From contig JAUZRR010000043.1 of NCBI GenBank assembly GCA_030950285.1, positions 1 through 59,868 of the forward strand: a stretch of DNA of 59,868 nucleotides, in the 5' to 3' direction. Below, in pieces: positions 24,627 to 34,497 of the stretch. The notes under the pieces were generated by a model that worked only from the letters and a program-made list of their open reading frames with translations, was not told the DNA's origin and did not search any database. Within the stretch, counting starts at the first letter, position 1. Every line of letters begins with the position of its first letter. A program made the translations under genes and the position numbers. The stretch is from Planctomycetota bacterium. GTDB lineage: Bacteria; Planctomycetota; Phycisphaerae; Phycisphaerales; UBA1924.

Positions 24627-24946
24627 CCCTTGCCTTTAAAAAAGGCTTGGGATAAGGCACCTGCCAATCCGACCGAACCCCCACAAATGGCAGTCCGAAA
24701 TCCGCATTTGGCTAGGTGTTTTTACCGGCAAGCCGCATCATTGTGCGCTCTCACCACCGTTCGGCCAAGAACCGGCAACTGGCACAGCGATCGCAACCGA
24801 TGTACTCCGAGAGGGTGTGCAGCAGGGTTGCTGCGTACCCTGACAGAATATTGACCGGGAAACCGGCGGAACAGCCAACCGAATACCGTGGTTGAGCCGT
24901 ACAGAGTTGATGGGGCCCGATGATGGGCCTCAGTAAGGAGTGGGCG
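24627..24946. other. upstream region of clpC
   Basis: 320 bases with a small GCCTTT-AAA-AAAGGC hairpin (24632-24646), perhaps a weak terminator for the lipoprotein gene. No CIRCE element or CtsR-type direct repeat is visible before clpC, and no confident promoter. Confidence 0.4.
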
Positions 24947-27499
24947 ATGTTCGAGCGCTTTACAGACCGTGCACGCAAAGTCATGGCACTGGCCAATCAG
25001 GAAGCCCAGCGCTTCAACCACGAGTACATCGGGACCGAGCACATCCTGCTCGGGCTCGTCAAGGAAGGCTCCGGCGTCGGAGCCAACGTGCTCAAGAATC
25101 TCGACGTGGACCTCCGCAAGGTCCGCCTCGAGGTCGAGAAGCTCGTCAAGGCCGGGCCCGAGATGGTCACGATGGGCAAGCTGCCCCAGACCCCACGGGC
25201 GAAAAAGGTCATCGAGTACGCGATCGAAGAGGCCCGCAACCTGAACCATAACTATGTCGGGACCGAGCACCTGCTGCTGGGGCTGCTGCGTGAGCACGAC
25301 GGTGTGGCGGCACAGGTCCTGATGAACCTGGGGCTCAAGCTCGAGGAGGTCCGCGAGGAGGTCCTCAACCTGCTCGGCGCTGGCGCAGACAGCGAGGCTG
25401 GGGAAGCGGTCGGCGGCGGCGGCAGCGGTAGCGGCGGTCCCGAGGGCCGCGGCGGCAAAAAGCGCAGCCAGACCCCCGCCCTCGACAGCTTTGGTCGCGA
25501 CCTGACCGAGCTTGCCAAGGAAGACGAGCTCGACCCGGTCATCGGGCGGGCACGCGAGATCGAACGCCTCGTGCAGGTGCTCTGCCGCCGCACCAAGAAC
25601 AACCCGGTGCTGCTGGGTGAAGCGGGCGTGGGCAAGACCGCGATCGTCGAGGGGCTCGCCCAGCAGATCATCGCGGGCGAGGTGCCCGAGATCCTGCACG
25701 AACGCCGGCTCGTGGTGCTGGACCTGGCGATGATGGTCGCGGGGACCAAGTACCGTGGTCAGTTTGAGGAGCGCATCAAGGCGGTCATGAACGAGGTCCG
25801 TCGCGCCAAGAACGTGATCCTCTTTATCGACGAGCTGCACACGCTGGTGGGCGCGGGTGGCGCTGAGGGAGCGATCGACGCGAGCAACGTGCTCAAGCCG
25901 GCGCTGGCGCGCGGCGAGATCCAGTGCATCGGCGCGACGACGTTTGATGAGTACCGCAAGTACATCGAGAAGGACGCAGCCCTGGCGCGGCGCTTCCAGT
26001 CGATCCCGGTTGATCCGCCCAACGTCGAGGAGTCGATCGAGATCCTCAAGGGGTTGCGCGACAAGTACGAGGCGCACCACCGGGTGCAGATCACCGACGG
26101 CGCGGTGCGGGCGGCGGTCGAGCTCTCGGGCCGGTACATCACCGGCCGGGTGCAGCCGGACAAGTCGATCGACGTCATCGACGAAGCGGGTGCGCGGGTG
26201 CGGATCAAGAGCATGACCAAGCCGCCCAACCTTGCCGAGATCGAGGCCGACATCGAACGGCTGAGTATCGACAAGGACGACGCGGTCAAGGCAGCCGACT
26301 ACGAGCGTGCCGCCGAGCTGCGCGATCAGGCCGAGCAACTCCGCAAGAAGAAGGAAGACATGCAGAAGGAGTGGCGTGCCAAAGCCATGGAAGTGGACGG
26401 CATCGTCGATGAGGACGTGGTCGCCGAGGTGGTCAGCAAGATGACCGGCGTGCCTCTCACCCGGCTCGACAAAGAGGAGTCCTCGCGGCTGCTCGACCTC
26501 GAGAAGGAGCTGCACAAGAAGGTCATCAGCCAGGACGAAGCAATCAAGGCGGTCTCCAAAGCGATCCGCCGGGCACGGGCCGGGCTCAAGGACCCCAAGC
26601 GGCCGATGGGTTCGTTCATCTTTGTCGGGCCTTCGGGCGTGGGCAAAACGCTGTTGAGCAAGGCGTTGGCGGACTTCATGTTCGGCGACGAGGACGCGCT
26701 GATCCACCTCGACATGAGCGAGTACATGGAGAAGCACAACGTCTCACGCCTGGTCGGCGCACCTCCCGGCTATGTCGGGTATGAGGAGGGCGGCCAGCTC
26801 ACCGAGCGGATCCGCCGTCGGCCCTACTCGGTGGTGCTGCTCGATGAGGTCGAGAAGGCGCACCCGGACGTCTTCAACATGCTGCTGCAGATCATGGAGG
26901 AAGGCCGCCTGACCGATTCGTTCGGCCGCAACGTGGACTTCCGCAACACGATCATGATTATGACCAGTAACATCGGTGCGGACCTTATCAAGGGCGGTGC
27001 CGGGTTCGGGTTCCAGAAACGGAACACCGAGGTCGATCACGAGAACGTCAAAGGCATCCTGATGAAGGAGATCGAGCGGTTCTTCCGCCCCGAGTTCATC
27101 AACCGGCTCGACGACATCATCGTGTTCCGCCCGCTGACCAAGGACAACCTGGTGCAGATCGTCGAGTACGAAGTCGCCAAAGTGTTCCAGCGGCTGCGCG
27201 AACAGTCGATCGAGCTGGACCTCGACCAGACCGCCAAGGACTTCCTGATCGAGAAGGGGTACAACCCCGACTACGGCGCCAGGCCGCTCCGCCGCGCGAT
27301 CGGCAACTTTATCGAGGACCCGCTCAGCGAGATGCTGCTCTCCGGTGAACTGCACGGCCTGAACGTCGTTCACGTCACGCACGTCGAGGGTGAGGACAAA
27401 CTCACCTTCCGCGGCGAGCACGTCGAGCACGTCGAGCAACCCAAAGCCGACAGCGATGGCGAAGAAACCGCCGAGACCCAGCAGACCCAGAGCACCTGA
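24947..27499 (+). CDS. clpC: ClpC-type AAA+ unfoldase of the Clp protease
   Basis: 850 residues from ATG 24947, with AAGGAG 8 bases upstream; an upstream in-frame ATG at 24920 lacks one. It has two N-terminal Clp repeats ([20 protein letters not shown] and [19 protein letters not shown]), a Gly/Ser linker at about 155-175, AAA module 1 (Walker [10 protein letters not shown]), a middle domain with paired helices ([20 protein letters not shown]) and AAA module 2 ([29 protein letters not shown]). D2 and a C-terminal part ending in an acidic tail follow. ClpC unfolds substrates, including arginine-phosphorylated ones in Firmicutes, for ClpP. Single-gene unit with a terminator at 27543-27575. Confidence 0.95.
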   Translation: MFERFTDRARKVMALANQEAQRFNHEYIGTEHILLGLVKEGSGVGANVLKNLDVDLRKVRLEVEKLVKAGPEMVTMGKLPQTPRAKKVIEYAIEEARNLNHNYVGTEHLLLGLLREHDGVAAQVLMNLGLKLEEVREEVLNLLGAGADSEAGEAVGGGGSGSGGPEGRGGKKRSQTPALDSFGRDLTELAKEDELDPVIGRAREIERLVQVLCRRTKNNPVLLGEAGVGKTAIVEGLAQQIIAGEVPEILHERRLVVLDLAMMVAGTKYRGQFEERIKAVMNEVRRAKNVILFIDELHTLVGAGGAEGAIDASNVLKPALARGEIQCIGATTFDEYRKYIEKDAALARRFQSIPVDPPNVEESIEILKGLRDKYEAHHRVQITDGAVRAAVELSGRYITGRVQPDKSIDVIDEAGARVRIKSMTKPPNLAEIEADIERLSIDKDDAVKAADYERAAELRDQAEQLRKKKEDMQKEWRAKAMEVDGIVDEDVVAEVVSKMTGVPLTRLDKEESSRLLDLEKELHKKVISQDEAIKAVSKAIRRARAGLKDPKRPMGSFIFVGPSGVGKTLLSKALADFMFGDEDALIHLDMSEYMEKHNVSRLVGAPPGYVGYEEGGQLTERIRRRPYSVVLLDEVEKAHPDVFNMLLQIMEEGRLTDSFGRNVDFRNTIMIMTSNIGADLIKGGAGFGFQKRNTEVDHENVKGILMKEIERFFRPEFINRLDDIIVFRPLTKDNLVQIVEYEVAKVFQRLREQSIELDLDQTAKDFLIEKGYNPDYGARPLRRAIGNFIEDPLSEMLLSGELHGLNVVHVTHVEGEDKLTFRGEHVEHVEQPKADSDGEETAETQQTQST

Positions 27500-27542
27500 G
27501 CCCGGGCCGAGAGGGTAAACAGGCCCGATCCAGACAACTCCC

Positions 27543-27575
27543 GCACCCGCTGGTTCACACCGGCGGGTGCTTTCT
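27543..27575 (+). terminator. intrinsic terminator of clpC
   Basis: GCACCCGC (27543-27550) and GCGGGTGC (27563-27570) with an extended GG/CC inside, then TTTCTT. Confidence 0.85.
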
Positions 27576-27640
27576 TGTGGTGCCTGGATGTGCCAACACC
27601 GTAAGCAGCGGCGGGCTGTTGCGAGTAGGATCACCCCGCT

Positions 27641-29488
27641 ATGCCCGTACTCCTCCGCTGGTTTCTGAGACTCGGCCCGACCAACCCGATCGCGGTGCGC
27701 CTCGTGCAGAACGGGTCGCGACGAATGCGGCATATGTACATCCGCAGCGCCTACCTCGCGGCACTCGTCATCGTGCTGCTCTGGTCGCTGCTGATCAAGG
27801 GCGGACAGACCGAACTCGGCTACCGCGAGCTGGCCGAAGCGGGGGCGTCGAGCTTTATCGCGATCGCGTACCTCCAGATCGGGCTGATCTGCGTCATCGC
27901 GCCGGTCTTCATGGCCGGGGCGATCGCCCAGGAAGCAAGCCCGCGGACGTGGGAGGTCCTGCTGACCACCCCGATGACCGCCGGGCAGATTGTGCTGGGC
28001 AACCTCTTCGGGCGGCTGTTCTTCATCATCGCGCTGTTGCTTTCGAGCCTGCCGCTGTTTGCGCTGGTGCAGTATTTCGGCGGCGTGCCCGGCGAGTCGA
28101 TCTTTGCGAGCTACTTCATCGCGGTGTGTGCCGCGGTGCTGGTGGGCACCATCGCGATCGCGCTCTCGGTCAGCCGTATCGCCGGCAGGCGCGCGGTGTT
28201 CACGTTCTACGTCTCGGTCGTCTCCTATATCGCGGTCACCATGGCGATCGACGCGCTGCTCCGCCAGCGCTCGGGCGATCCCTCGGTCACGTGGATGACC
28301 GTCATCAATCCGTTCCTGGCGCTGCAGGCGCTGCTCAACCCCTCGAACTATCCACGCGCCGGCGAGACCGGAGCGTGGGCGTTGCAGAACCCCGTGAGCG
28401 CCTGGTGCTACGGCAGCCTCGCGCTGAGCGTCTTCCTGATGGTCGCGAGCACGGTGACGGTCCGCCTTGGCGGGTTTGCGTCACTTGCGGGCAGCCGCAA
28501 TGTGGGAGGCGTGCCCTGGTACCGCAAGATGTTCGGGCTCGGCGCCAGCGGCGCAGAACACCGCCCCCCCAAGGCTGTCTGGGCCAACCCGATCGCGTGG
28601 CGCGAGGCTTCGGCCCGCAACCGCACCTTTGGTCGTATCCTCGCGCGGTGGTCCTTTGTCATCGTCGGCGGGCTCTTCGGCGTGCTCCTTGTCGGCGCGT
28701 ACCACTTCGACACCTTCAGCACCAAGGACTTTCAACTCGCGCTCATCTACACCGTCATCGGCGAACTGGTCGTCATCGGGCTGGTCGCGATCAACATGTC
28801 CGCCACCGCCATCAGTCGCGAGCGCGAAGACGGCACGCTCGACCTCCTCCTCACCACACCACTCACACCCAAGTCCTACCTCTCGGGCAAACTCCGCGGG
28901 CTGGTCGCGTATCTGCTCCCCCTGCTGGCGGTCCCGATGGGCACGCTCGCCCTCACATCCATCTATGTCCTGACCGGCGGCCTCGGGCGCGAGGGCGGCG
29001 TCATGGTTCCTCTGGCCGGGTTCGGCACCACCGGCGGCACGCAACCAATGGCGCCCATCATGCTCCCCGAAGCTGCGCTGCTCGCGCCGATGGTCACGAT
29101 TCCCTTCATCACGTTCTGCGTCATCGTCGGCCTGCAATGGTCGTTGCGCAGCAAGGGCACGCTGGCAAGTGTTGTCGCGGCGGTCGGCGTCGTCGGGGTC
29201 ATCAGCGGCATCGTCGGCCTGTGTGCATGGAAATCAGGCACCGGGATTGCCGTCGTCGGGGCGGCACTCTCGGCGTTCAGCCCGGCCACGCTCATCTTCG
29301 CCGCCATCGAGCCGGGCAGTGCGCTCTATGAGACCATCGACAACAGCAACCTGGGCGCGGCCCGCGTGTCGCTGGTCATCGGCTCGGCGATCGCCGCGGC
29401 GGTTTACGCCGGCGTCGTCTTCGGCATCCACTCGAGCATGGTCAAAAACTTCGACATGACCGTCCGCAAACTCTCGGGCGTCAAGTAA
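27641..29488 (+). CDS. ABC-2 type transporter permease (two fused six-TM halves)
   Basis: 615 residues, twice the usual ABC-2 permease. Each half contains the same signature: GAIAQEASPRTWEVLLTTPM near residue 95 and ATAISREREDGTLDLLLTTP near residue 390, the 'ERE.GTLE.LL.TP' coupling motif. About twelve hydrophobic segments surround them. No ATP-binding subunit is encoded next to it, so the partner ATPase must lie elsewhere. Planctomycete examples are usually annotated as ABC transporter permease or Gld-type. The substrate is unknown. Confidence 0.85.
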   Translation: MPVLLRWFLRLGPTNPIAVRLVQNGSRRMRHMYIRSAYLAALVIVLLWSLLIKGGQTELGYRELAEAGASSFIAIAYLQIGLICVIAPVFMAGAIAQEASPRTWEVLLTTPMTAGQIVLGNLFGRLFFIIALLLSSLPLFALVQYFGGVPGESIFASYFIAVCAAVLVGTIAIALSVSRIAGRRAVFTFYVSVVSYIAVTMAIDALLRQRSGDPSVTWMTVINPFLALQALLNPSNYPRAGETGAWALQNPVSAWCYGSLALSVFLMVASTVTVRLGGFASLAGSRNVGGVPWYRKMFGLGASGAEHRPPKAVWANPIAWREASARNRTFGRILARWSFVIVGGLFGVLLVGAYHFDTFSTKDFQLALIYTVIGELVVIGLVAINMSATAISREREDGTLDLLLTTPLTPKSYLSGKLRGLVAYLLPLLAVPMGTLALTSIYVLTGGLGREGGVMVPLAGFGTTGGTQPMAPIMLPEAALLAPMVTIPFITFCVIVGLQWSLRSKGTLASVVAAVGVVGVISGIVGLCAWKSGTGIAVVGAALSAFSPATLIFAAIEPGSALYETIDNSNLGAARVSLVIGSAIAAAVYAGVVFGIHSSMVKNFDMTVRKLSGVK

Positions 29489-29533
29489 CCCGCGTGCACG
29501 AACAGCCGTAGACCAACGCGATACACTCCGCAC

Positions 29534-30283
29534 ATGCCCACCATCGCAGAAAACCTTACGTACTGGAAGCGTTACGACTGGAAAGACCGCGGCCGCGAGT
29601 GGGGCAAGGGCTACGGCTCGATCGAGCAAGGCTGGGATCACGCCATCCTGCCCCGCGTCGGTCCGTTCCTGCCCACCGCCGGGCATGTGCTTGAGCTCGC
29701 CCCGGGCTATGGCGCATGGACCGATCTGCTGCGGCCCTGCTGCAAACGGATGACGCTGGTGGACCTCGCGCCCAACTGCATCGAGCACTGCCGCCAGCGT
29801 TTCGGCAAGCGCGGCATGGCGTACCACGTCAACGACGGCCGCTCGCTGGCAATGGTCGAGGAGATGTCCGTCGACTTCGTCTTCAGCGTCCACTCGCTCG
29901 TCCACGCCGACCACGACGTGATGCGGGATTACATCCTCCAACTCGGCAAGATCATGAAACCCGGCGCGTTCGGGTTCATCCACCACTCGAACCTCGGCGA
30001 GTACGCCGACGAGCTCGAAAGCTGGGACCAGAAGGACACCCACTGGCGCGGCCGCGACATGACCGGCGAGAAACTCCGCAACGACTGCCGCGAGGCGGGG
30101 CTGGTCTGTATCTACCAGGAGATCATCCCCTGGGGCAGCGACAAGTTCATCGACGCCTACTCACTCTTCGCCAAGCCGCGCCCGGGGCAAAGGCTCGAAG
30201 AGCGCGTCGAACGCAACGCCGAGTACTGGCCGCATGTGTGGAAGCGGATCAAGATCGCGGAGCGGTACACCAGGCCGGACTGA
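29534..30283 (+). CDS. class I SAM-dependent methyltransferase (paralogue 1)
   Basis: 249 residues. SAM-binding motif I VLELAPGYGAWTDLL (usual GxGxG reads APGYGAW), motif II MTLVDLAPNCIEHCR, acidic loop MAYHVNDGRSLAM and motif IV VDFVFSVHSLVHAD are in the right order. The C-terminal half carries GFIHHSNLGEY and HWRGRDMTGEK, which look substrate-specific. It is very similar throughout to the protein at 31280-32056, so one arose by duplication. Related proteins in other bacteria methylate sugars or other small molecules, but no substrate can be read here. Confidence 0.88.
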   Translation: MPTIAENLTYWKRYDWKDRGREWGKGYGSIEQGWDHAILPRVGPFLPTAGHVLELAPGYGAWTDLLRPCCKRMTLVDLAPNCIEHCRQRFGKRGMAYHVNDGRSLAMVEEMSVDFVFSVHSLVHADHDVMRDYILQLGKIMKPGAFGFIHHSNLGEYADELESWDQKDTHWRGRDMTGEKLRNDCREAGLVCIYQEIIPWGSDKFIDAYSLFAKPRPGQRLEERVERNAEYWPHVWKRIKIAERYTRPD

Positions 30284-30310
30284 TAGAGCCCACCAACAGC
30301 GTCTGCCAAC

Positions 30311-30333
30311 AGAGCCCGACGCGCAAGCGAGGA
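30311..30333. repeat. single arm of palindromic repeat family A
   Basis: AGAGCCCGACGCGCAAGCGA followed by GGA matches the right arm of the intergenic repeats with two changes. No opposite arm is present, so it is a degraded copy. Confidence 0.5.
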
Positions 30334-30361
30334 GCCTCCAAGCTGTTGGTACCATGCCCAT

Positions 30362-31228
30362 ATGAAGGCCACACCCGACACCCGGATGCCCCGGCTGCGC
30401 CGCACCGTGCGGCGGATCCTGTCGGTCATGCTCGACACGCGCAGCAGGTGGTGGCTCTCGTTGTGGCTGTGGCTGCCGGTGGGTGGGCTCGCCGTTGCGC
30501 TCTCGCTCTTCTGGCAGAACAACCTGGACGGTGGAAATAAGGGAGCTTCGTACAGCTCGAGTATCTGGATTATCAACGACGGAATCGGATACCGCGCAAC
30601 GAACAGGGGTGATATATCTCACCTCGAACGATGGCATGTTTCGTACACACTCGATTATGATCTCTGGCCGACGCGATGGACAGCAGAAGTTTCGTATCGG
30701 CTCTCTTCCCGAGGGGCAGCGTCTCAGGTTTACCCATATTCTCAGCAAAACGCCGCAGTGAAAACTCAACAGCACGCCGCTGTAGCAAGTATTGTCGCGA
30801 ATGCGATAGCAACAGAGCGGTGGAATGTCGAGAACGATCGTGCGCAACCCTGGCTGCTTGAAACCTGGCAAGACCTCGCCAGCACCGGCGGCGGCACTCG
30901 AACCCGACCCGCATCGCTCCCCACACTGCTCATCTACTACTCGTTGAGCCTCATCAGATGGCTCGCGCTCGCCGGCATCGGCATCAGCCTCCTCCACTGG
31001 TTCCTGCGCGGCTCACAGATCGGCACCTACAAACGCATGCTCGCCCGCCACGAAGCCGGCCGCTGCCCTGATTGCAACTACGACATCTCGGCCCACCCCG
31101 ACGCGGTCTGCCCCGAGTGCGGCTGCGACCACCGCGCCCGACGCCGCGAAGCGATCGCCGCACTCCGCCACGCCGGGCAATGGCCGATCGCCACCCAACC
31201 GCCGACAGAAACCGGCAAGGACAACTGA
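30362..31228 (+). CDS. membrane protein with C-terminal zinc ribbon
   Basis: 288 residues. Two transmembrane helices, about 24-45 (WWLSLWLWLPVGGLAVALSL) and about 185-215 (LLIYYSLSLIRWLALAGIGI), enclose an extracytoplasmic domain of about 140 residues with no recognised fold. The cytosolic tail has CPDCNYDISAHPDAVCPECG, a four-Cys zinc ribbon common in planctomycete membrane proteins. It lies between two paralogous methyltransferases on the same strand. The central part (30540-30800) has lower GC than its surroundings. Confidence 0.7.
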   Translation: MKATPDTRMPRLRRTVRRILSVMLDTRSRWWLSLWLWLPVGGLAVALSLFWQNNLDGGNKGASYSSSIWIINDGIGYRATNRGDISHLERWHVSYTLDYDLWPTRWTAEVSYRLSSRGAASQVYPYSQQNAAVKTQQHAAVASIVANAIATERWNVENDRAQPWLLETWQDLASTGGGTRTRPASLPTLLIYYSLSLIRWLALAGIGISLLHWFLRGSQIGTYKRMLARHEAGRCPDCNYDISAHPDAVCPECGCDHRARRREAIAALRHAGQWPIATQPPTETGKDN

Positions 31229-31279
31229 GCCCTATCATGGAATCGACGATCGAAGTACCTCAAGGCGTGGAGACAAGAG

Positions 31280-32056
31280 ATGCCATCAATCCTCAACAAT
31301 GTACGCCGATGGAAGCAAACCTACGACTGGTCCAACCGAGGCACCGAATGGTGCGACGGGTTTGGAGGCGTAGAAAAAGCATGGACGCACGCCATTCTAC
31401 CACGCATCGAAACATTCCTTCCGACCGGCCACATCCTCGAACTCGGGCCCGGCTACGGCGTCTGGACTGACTTCCTCCAGCCGTTCCCGCCCTCGGGCCA
31501 AAGCCCGTTGTCTGAGCGCATGACGCTGGTGGATCTTGCTCCCAACTGCATCAAGTTCTGCCGCAAGCGGTTCGGGAAGCCGAACATGGCCTATCACACC
31601 AACGACGGTACGTCGCTCTCGATGGTCGAACTCGGCTCTATCGACTTCGTGTTCAGCTTCAACTCACTCGTCCACGCCGACCACGCCGTGATGCGCGAGT
31701 ATGTCCGCCAGCTTGGCACAAAGATGAAACCCGGCAGCTTCGGCTTCATCCACCACTCGAACCTCGGCGAATACGAGGCCGAGTTTGACGCGATGGAAAA
31801 AGGCCACGACCACTGGCGCGGCCGCGACATGACCGGCGAGAAGTTCCGCGCCGACTGTCGGGATGCCGGGCTCGTGTGCGTCTTCCAGGAGATCATCCCC
31901 TGGGGCAGCCCTCGGTTCATCGACGCGCTCTCGCTCTTTGCCAAGCCGCTGCCCGGGCAAGAGCTGCCCGAGCGCGTCGAACGCAACCCCGACTTCTGGC
32001 ACCAGGCCCGAGCCGGCGACCACGCGCCCGCGGCGTGGTATGTCAGGCCGACGTAG
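31280..32056 (+). CDS. class I SAM-dependent methyltransferase (paralogue 2)
   Basis: 258 residues. Same architecture as the protein at 29534-30283: ILELGPGYGVWTDFL, MTLVDLAPNCIKFCR, GFIHHSNLGEYEAEF, HWRGRDMTGEKFR and EIIPWGSPRFIDALSLFAKP. It has a short insert (FPPSGQSPLSE) after motif I. The near-identical blocks in the C-terminal half suggest that both act on similar substrates. The 32057-32226 gap before convergent rpoN contains no gene. Confidence 0.88.
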   Translation: MPSILNNVRRWKQTYDWSNRGTEWCDGFGGVEKAWTHAILPRIETFLPTGHILELGPGYGVWTDFLQPFPPSGQSPLSERMTLVDLAPNCIKFCRKRFGKPNMAYHTNDGTSLSMVELGSIDFVFSFNSLVHADHAVMREYVRQLGTKMKPGSFGFIHHSNLGEYEAEFDAMEKGHDHWRGRDMTGEKFRADCRDAGLVCVFQEIIPWGSPRFIDALSLFAKPLPGQELPERVERNPDFWHQARAGDHAPAAWYVRPT

Positions 32057-32226
32057 CTTCCGCTGCACGCCCGGCGACGACCTCGATTGTCGGCGTGTTG
32101 CCCGCGGCACGCTCCGGGCGTTGCAACATCAAGGACCCACTACATCTCTGTATATTCGGCGCCACGCCCAGAGAGAGGCCGGCTTCGCAGCCCGCCGATC
32201 GTCAAATCTGCAACACGCACTTTGCT

Positions 32227-33765
32227 CTAAAACTCTTTCCTGAGCCTCGCGCTCTGGATGCCGAGTTGCCCGCGATACTTGGCGACCGTCCGCCGTGCGA
32301 TCTCGATGCCGCGTTCGCTGAGCGCCTTGGCGAGCGCATCGTCACTCAACGGCTTGGCTTTGTCTTCCTGATCGATCACCTCTTGCAGCGCAGCTTTGAT
32401 CGCGTCCCACGAGATTTCGTCGCCGCTGGCGGTCTCGGTGCCGCCGGTAAAGAACCGCCGCAGCGGCACAACACCCCGCGGCGTTTGCAGGTGTTTGTCA
32501 GCGACCGCCCGGCTGACCGTCGCGACATGAATCCCGAGTTGCTCGGCGACCAGCGTCATCGGCAGCGGCTTGATCGCCTGCGGGCCGTAATCGAAAAACT
32601 CCCGCTGGGCATCGACGACAACATTGAGCACCCGTTGCAACGTTCGACGGCGTTGCTCGACCGCGTCGATCAGCCACTGCGCGTTCCCGATGTTGGTCCG
32701 GAGAAACTCGCGGTCCTTCTTTGGCACGTCGCGGTCGCGGATCATCTCGGCGTATTCCTTGTTGATCCGCAGGTCGGGCAGCCGCGAGTCGTTGAGGTAC
32801 GCGATGTACCGGTCCTCCTCCTCGTCGTACTCCACGATCGCGTCGGGGATCACGATCTCGGCCCGCTCATGCACCAGCCGCCGCGCCGGGGCAAGGCTCA
32901 GCCGCCGCAACAGCCCGAGCCCCGCCTTGATCTGGTCAAAGGTCAGGTTCTCTTCTTCCGCGATCTTGGGCAATCGGTTCTGCATGAGGTCGTCGAGGTG
33001 CCGATCAACCAGCAGCCGCGCAACGCGCAGGGTCTCGGTACGGTCCTTGTCAGAATCCCACTCGTCGCTGTCCTCTATCGCGTCGAGCTGAAGCAGCAGA
33101 CACTCGCGGGCGTCCCGGGCCGCGACGCCGGGCGGGTCGAGAAACAACTGCACCGCCGAGAGCGCACGCTCCATAGTTTCCAGGCTCGGCCGCGCTCCCT
33201 CGGTGTCCGCGGGCGCACGATCGATGATCGTCTCGAGCGGCGTGCGGAGATAGCCGTCCTCATCGAGGTACGACACGATCAGCCCCCCTGCTGCACGGAG
33301 CGATTCGTCCACGTCGACCAGACCCCACTGATCCTTGAGCTGCTCGCCGAGCGACGCCTCGCGCGCCGGGGCCGACGCCATCGCGTCCATCTTGCTGTCG
33401 CGCTCGCCGTCGAGACGTGTGGACCGTGTGCGCGGCTCGTCAAAGTCGTACCGCTCGCGGGTGTTGACCAGCCCGCCCGATTCGCTGGTGTTCTCCGCCG
33501 CGTCGGGGTTTGCAGCCTCGAAATCCTCGAGCCTCGAAAAATCCTCAGCGTTCTCCTTACTGCCCGGCACGTCGCGCTCGGGCGTCGCGTCGGGGTCGGG
33601 CGTGATCTCGGTGAGCTCGATGGTGGGGTTGCTGGCGAGTTCCTGCTCGAGCCGTTCCTCGAGCTCGGCGACCGACATCTGCAGGATCTCCATCGACTGG
33701 ATGACCCTGGGTGCCAACTTCATGCTCTGGCCGAGCCGCATGGATTGGGAAGTCTCGAAACGCAT
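32227..33765 (-). CDS. rpoN: RNA polymerase sigma-54 factor
   Basis: 512 residues. Region I is the Gln/Leu-rich activator-interacting N-terminus (MRLGQSMKLAPRVIQSMEIL, with SMEILQMSVAELEERLEQEL). Region II is a long acidic linker. Region III is the core-binding part with LDPPGVAARDARECLLLQ and the helix-turn-helix (MTLVAEQLGIHVATVSRAVA). The C-terminal RpoN box ARRTVAKYRGQLGI recognises the -24 element. It directs transcription that depends on AAA+ enhancer-binding proteins. It starts 5 bases after the recR stop, so the two form an operon. Confidence 0.95.
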   Translation of the reverse strand: MRFETSQSMRLGQSMKLAPRVIQSMEILQMSVAELEERLEQELASNPTIELTEITPDPDATPERDVPGSKENAEDFSRLEDFEAANPDAAENTSESGGLVNTRERYDFDEPRTRSTRLDGERDSKMDAMASAPAREASLGEQLKDQWGLVDVDESLRAAGGLIVSYLDEDGYLRTPLETIIDRAPADTEGARPSLETMERALSAVQLFLDPPGVAARDARECLLLQLDAIEDSDEWDSDKDRTETLRVARLLVDRHLDDLMQNRLPKIAEEENLTFDQIKAGLGLLRRLSLAPARRLVHERAEIVIPDAIVEYDEEEDRYIAYLNDSRLPDLRINKEYAEMIRDRDVPKKDREFLRTNIGNAQWLIDAVEQRRRTLQRVLNVVVDAQREFFDYGPQAIKPLPMTLVAEQLGIHVATVSRAVADKHLQTPRGVVPLRRFFTGGTETASGDEISWDAIKAALQEVIDQEDKAKPLSDDALAKALSERGIEIARRTVAKYRGQLGIQSARLRKEF

Positions 33766-33770
33766 AGAAA

Positions 33771-34448
33771 TCAGCCCATCTCCTGCCGGCCCTCGATCGC
33801 GTCGGCGAGCACGGCCTTGGACACATATTCAAGCTGCGAGCCCGTCGGCAGCCCCCGCGCCAGCCTCGTCACCGTCACGCCGCGCTTGCGGAGTTCCTCG
33901 GTCAGATACAGCCCGGTCCCGTCGCCCTCGAGCGTCGGGTTCAGGCCGAGGATCACCTCGACGACCGCCTCGCCGCCGGGGTTTTGCGCCGGGTTGTCGA
34001 TCCGCCCGAACAGTTCAGCGGCCGTCAACTCACCCGGCCCGATGCCGTCGAGCGGGCTGAGCCGACCCATCAGCACATGGTACAGGCCGTCGAACATCCC
34101 GGTCTGCTCCAACGCGATCAGGTCCTTGGGCTGCTCGACCACCAGCACCCGGCTGCGGTCCCGCCCCGGGTTCTCGCAGACTGGGCACGGGTCGTGGTCG
34201 GTCAGGTTTGAACACACCGAACAATGCCGCACCGCCTGTTTGACGTCGGTGATCGCCCGGGCAAGAGCCATCGCGGTCGATTCCTCAGCCTTGAGCAGGT
34301 GAAACGCCAGCCGCTCGGCACTCCGCCGCCCGATCCCCGGCAGCGTGCTCAACTCCGCAATCAACCGCTCGACCGGCTCGGGATAGGCGCTGGGCCGCAC
34401 CGGTCCCGACCCTCGCTGACCCGGCTTTCCTGAAGCTCTGTCCGCCAT
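33771..34448 (-). CDS. recR: recombination mediator RecR
   Basis: 225 residues from ATG 34448. The frame is open further upstream but that portion overlaps the divergent phosphatase gene. Helix-hairpin-helix LIAELSTLPGIGRRSAERLA, four-Cys zinc finger CSVCSNLTDHDPCPVC, Toprim domain (RVLVVEQPKDLIALEQTG), EVILGLNPTLEGDGTGLYL and C-terminal TVTRLARGLPTGSQLEY are all present. With RecFO it loads RecA on gapped DNA. The extra N-terminal tail (MADRASGKPGQRGSG) is basic. Upstream partner of rpoN. Confidence 0.95.
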   Translation of the reverse strand: MADRASGKPGQRGSGPVRPSAYPEPVERLIAELSTLPGIGRRSAERLAFHLLKAEESTAMALARAITDVKQAVRHCSVCSNLTDHDPCPVCENPGRDRSRVLVVEQPKDLIALEQTGMFDGLYHVLMGRLSPLDGIGPGELTAAELFGRIDNPAQNPGGEAVVEVILGLNPTLEGDGTGLYLTEELRKRGVTVTRLARGLPTGSQLEYVSKAVLADAIEGRQEMG

Positions 34449-34497
34449 ACCAGCAAGTGTAGTGCCAACCGGCGCGAGTGCCCGTACGATTCGTCCA

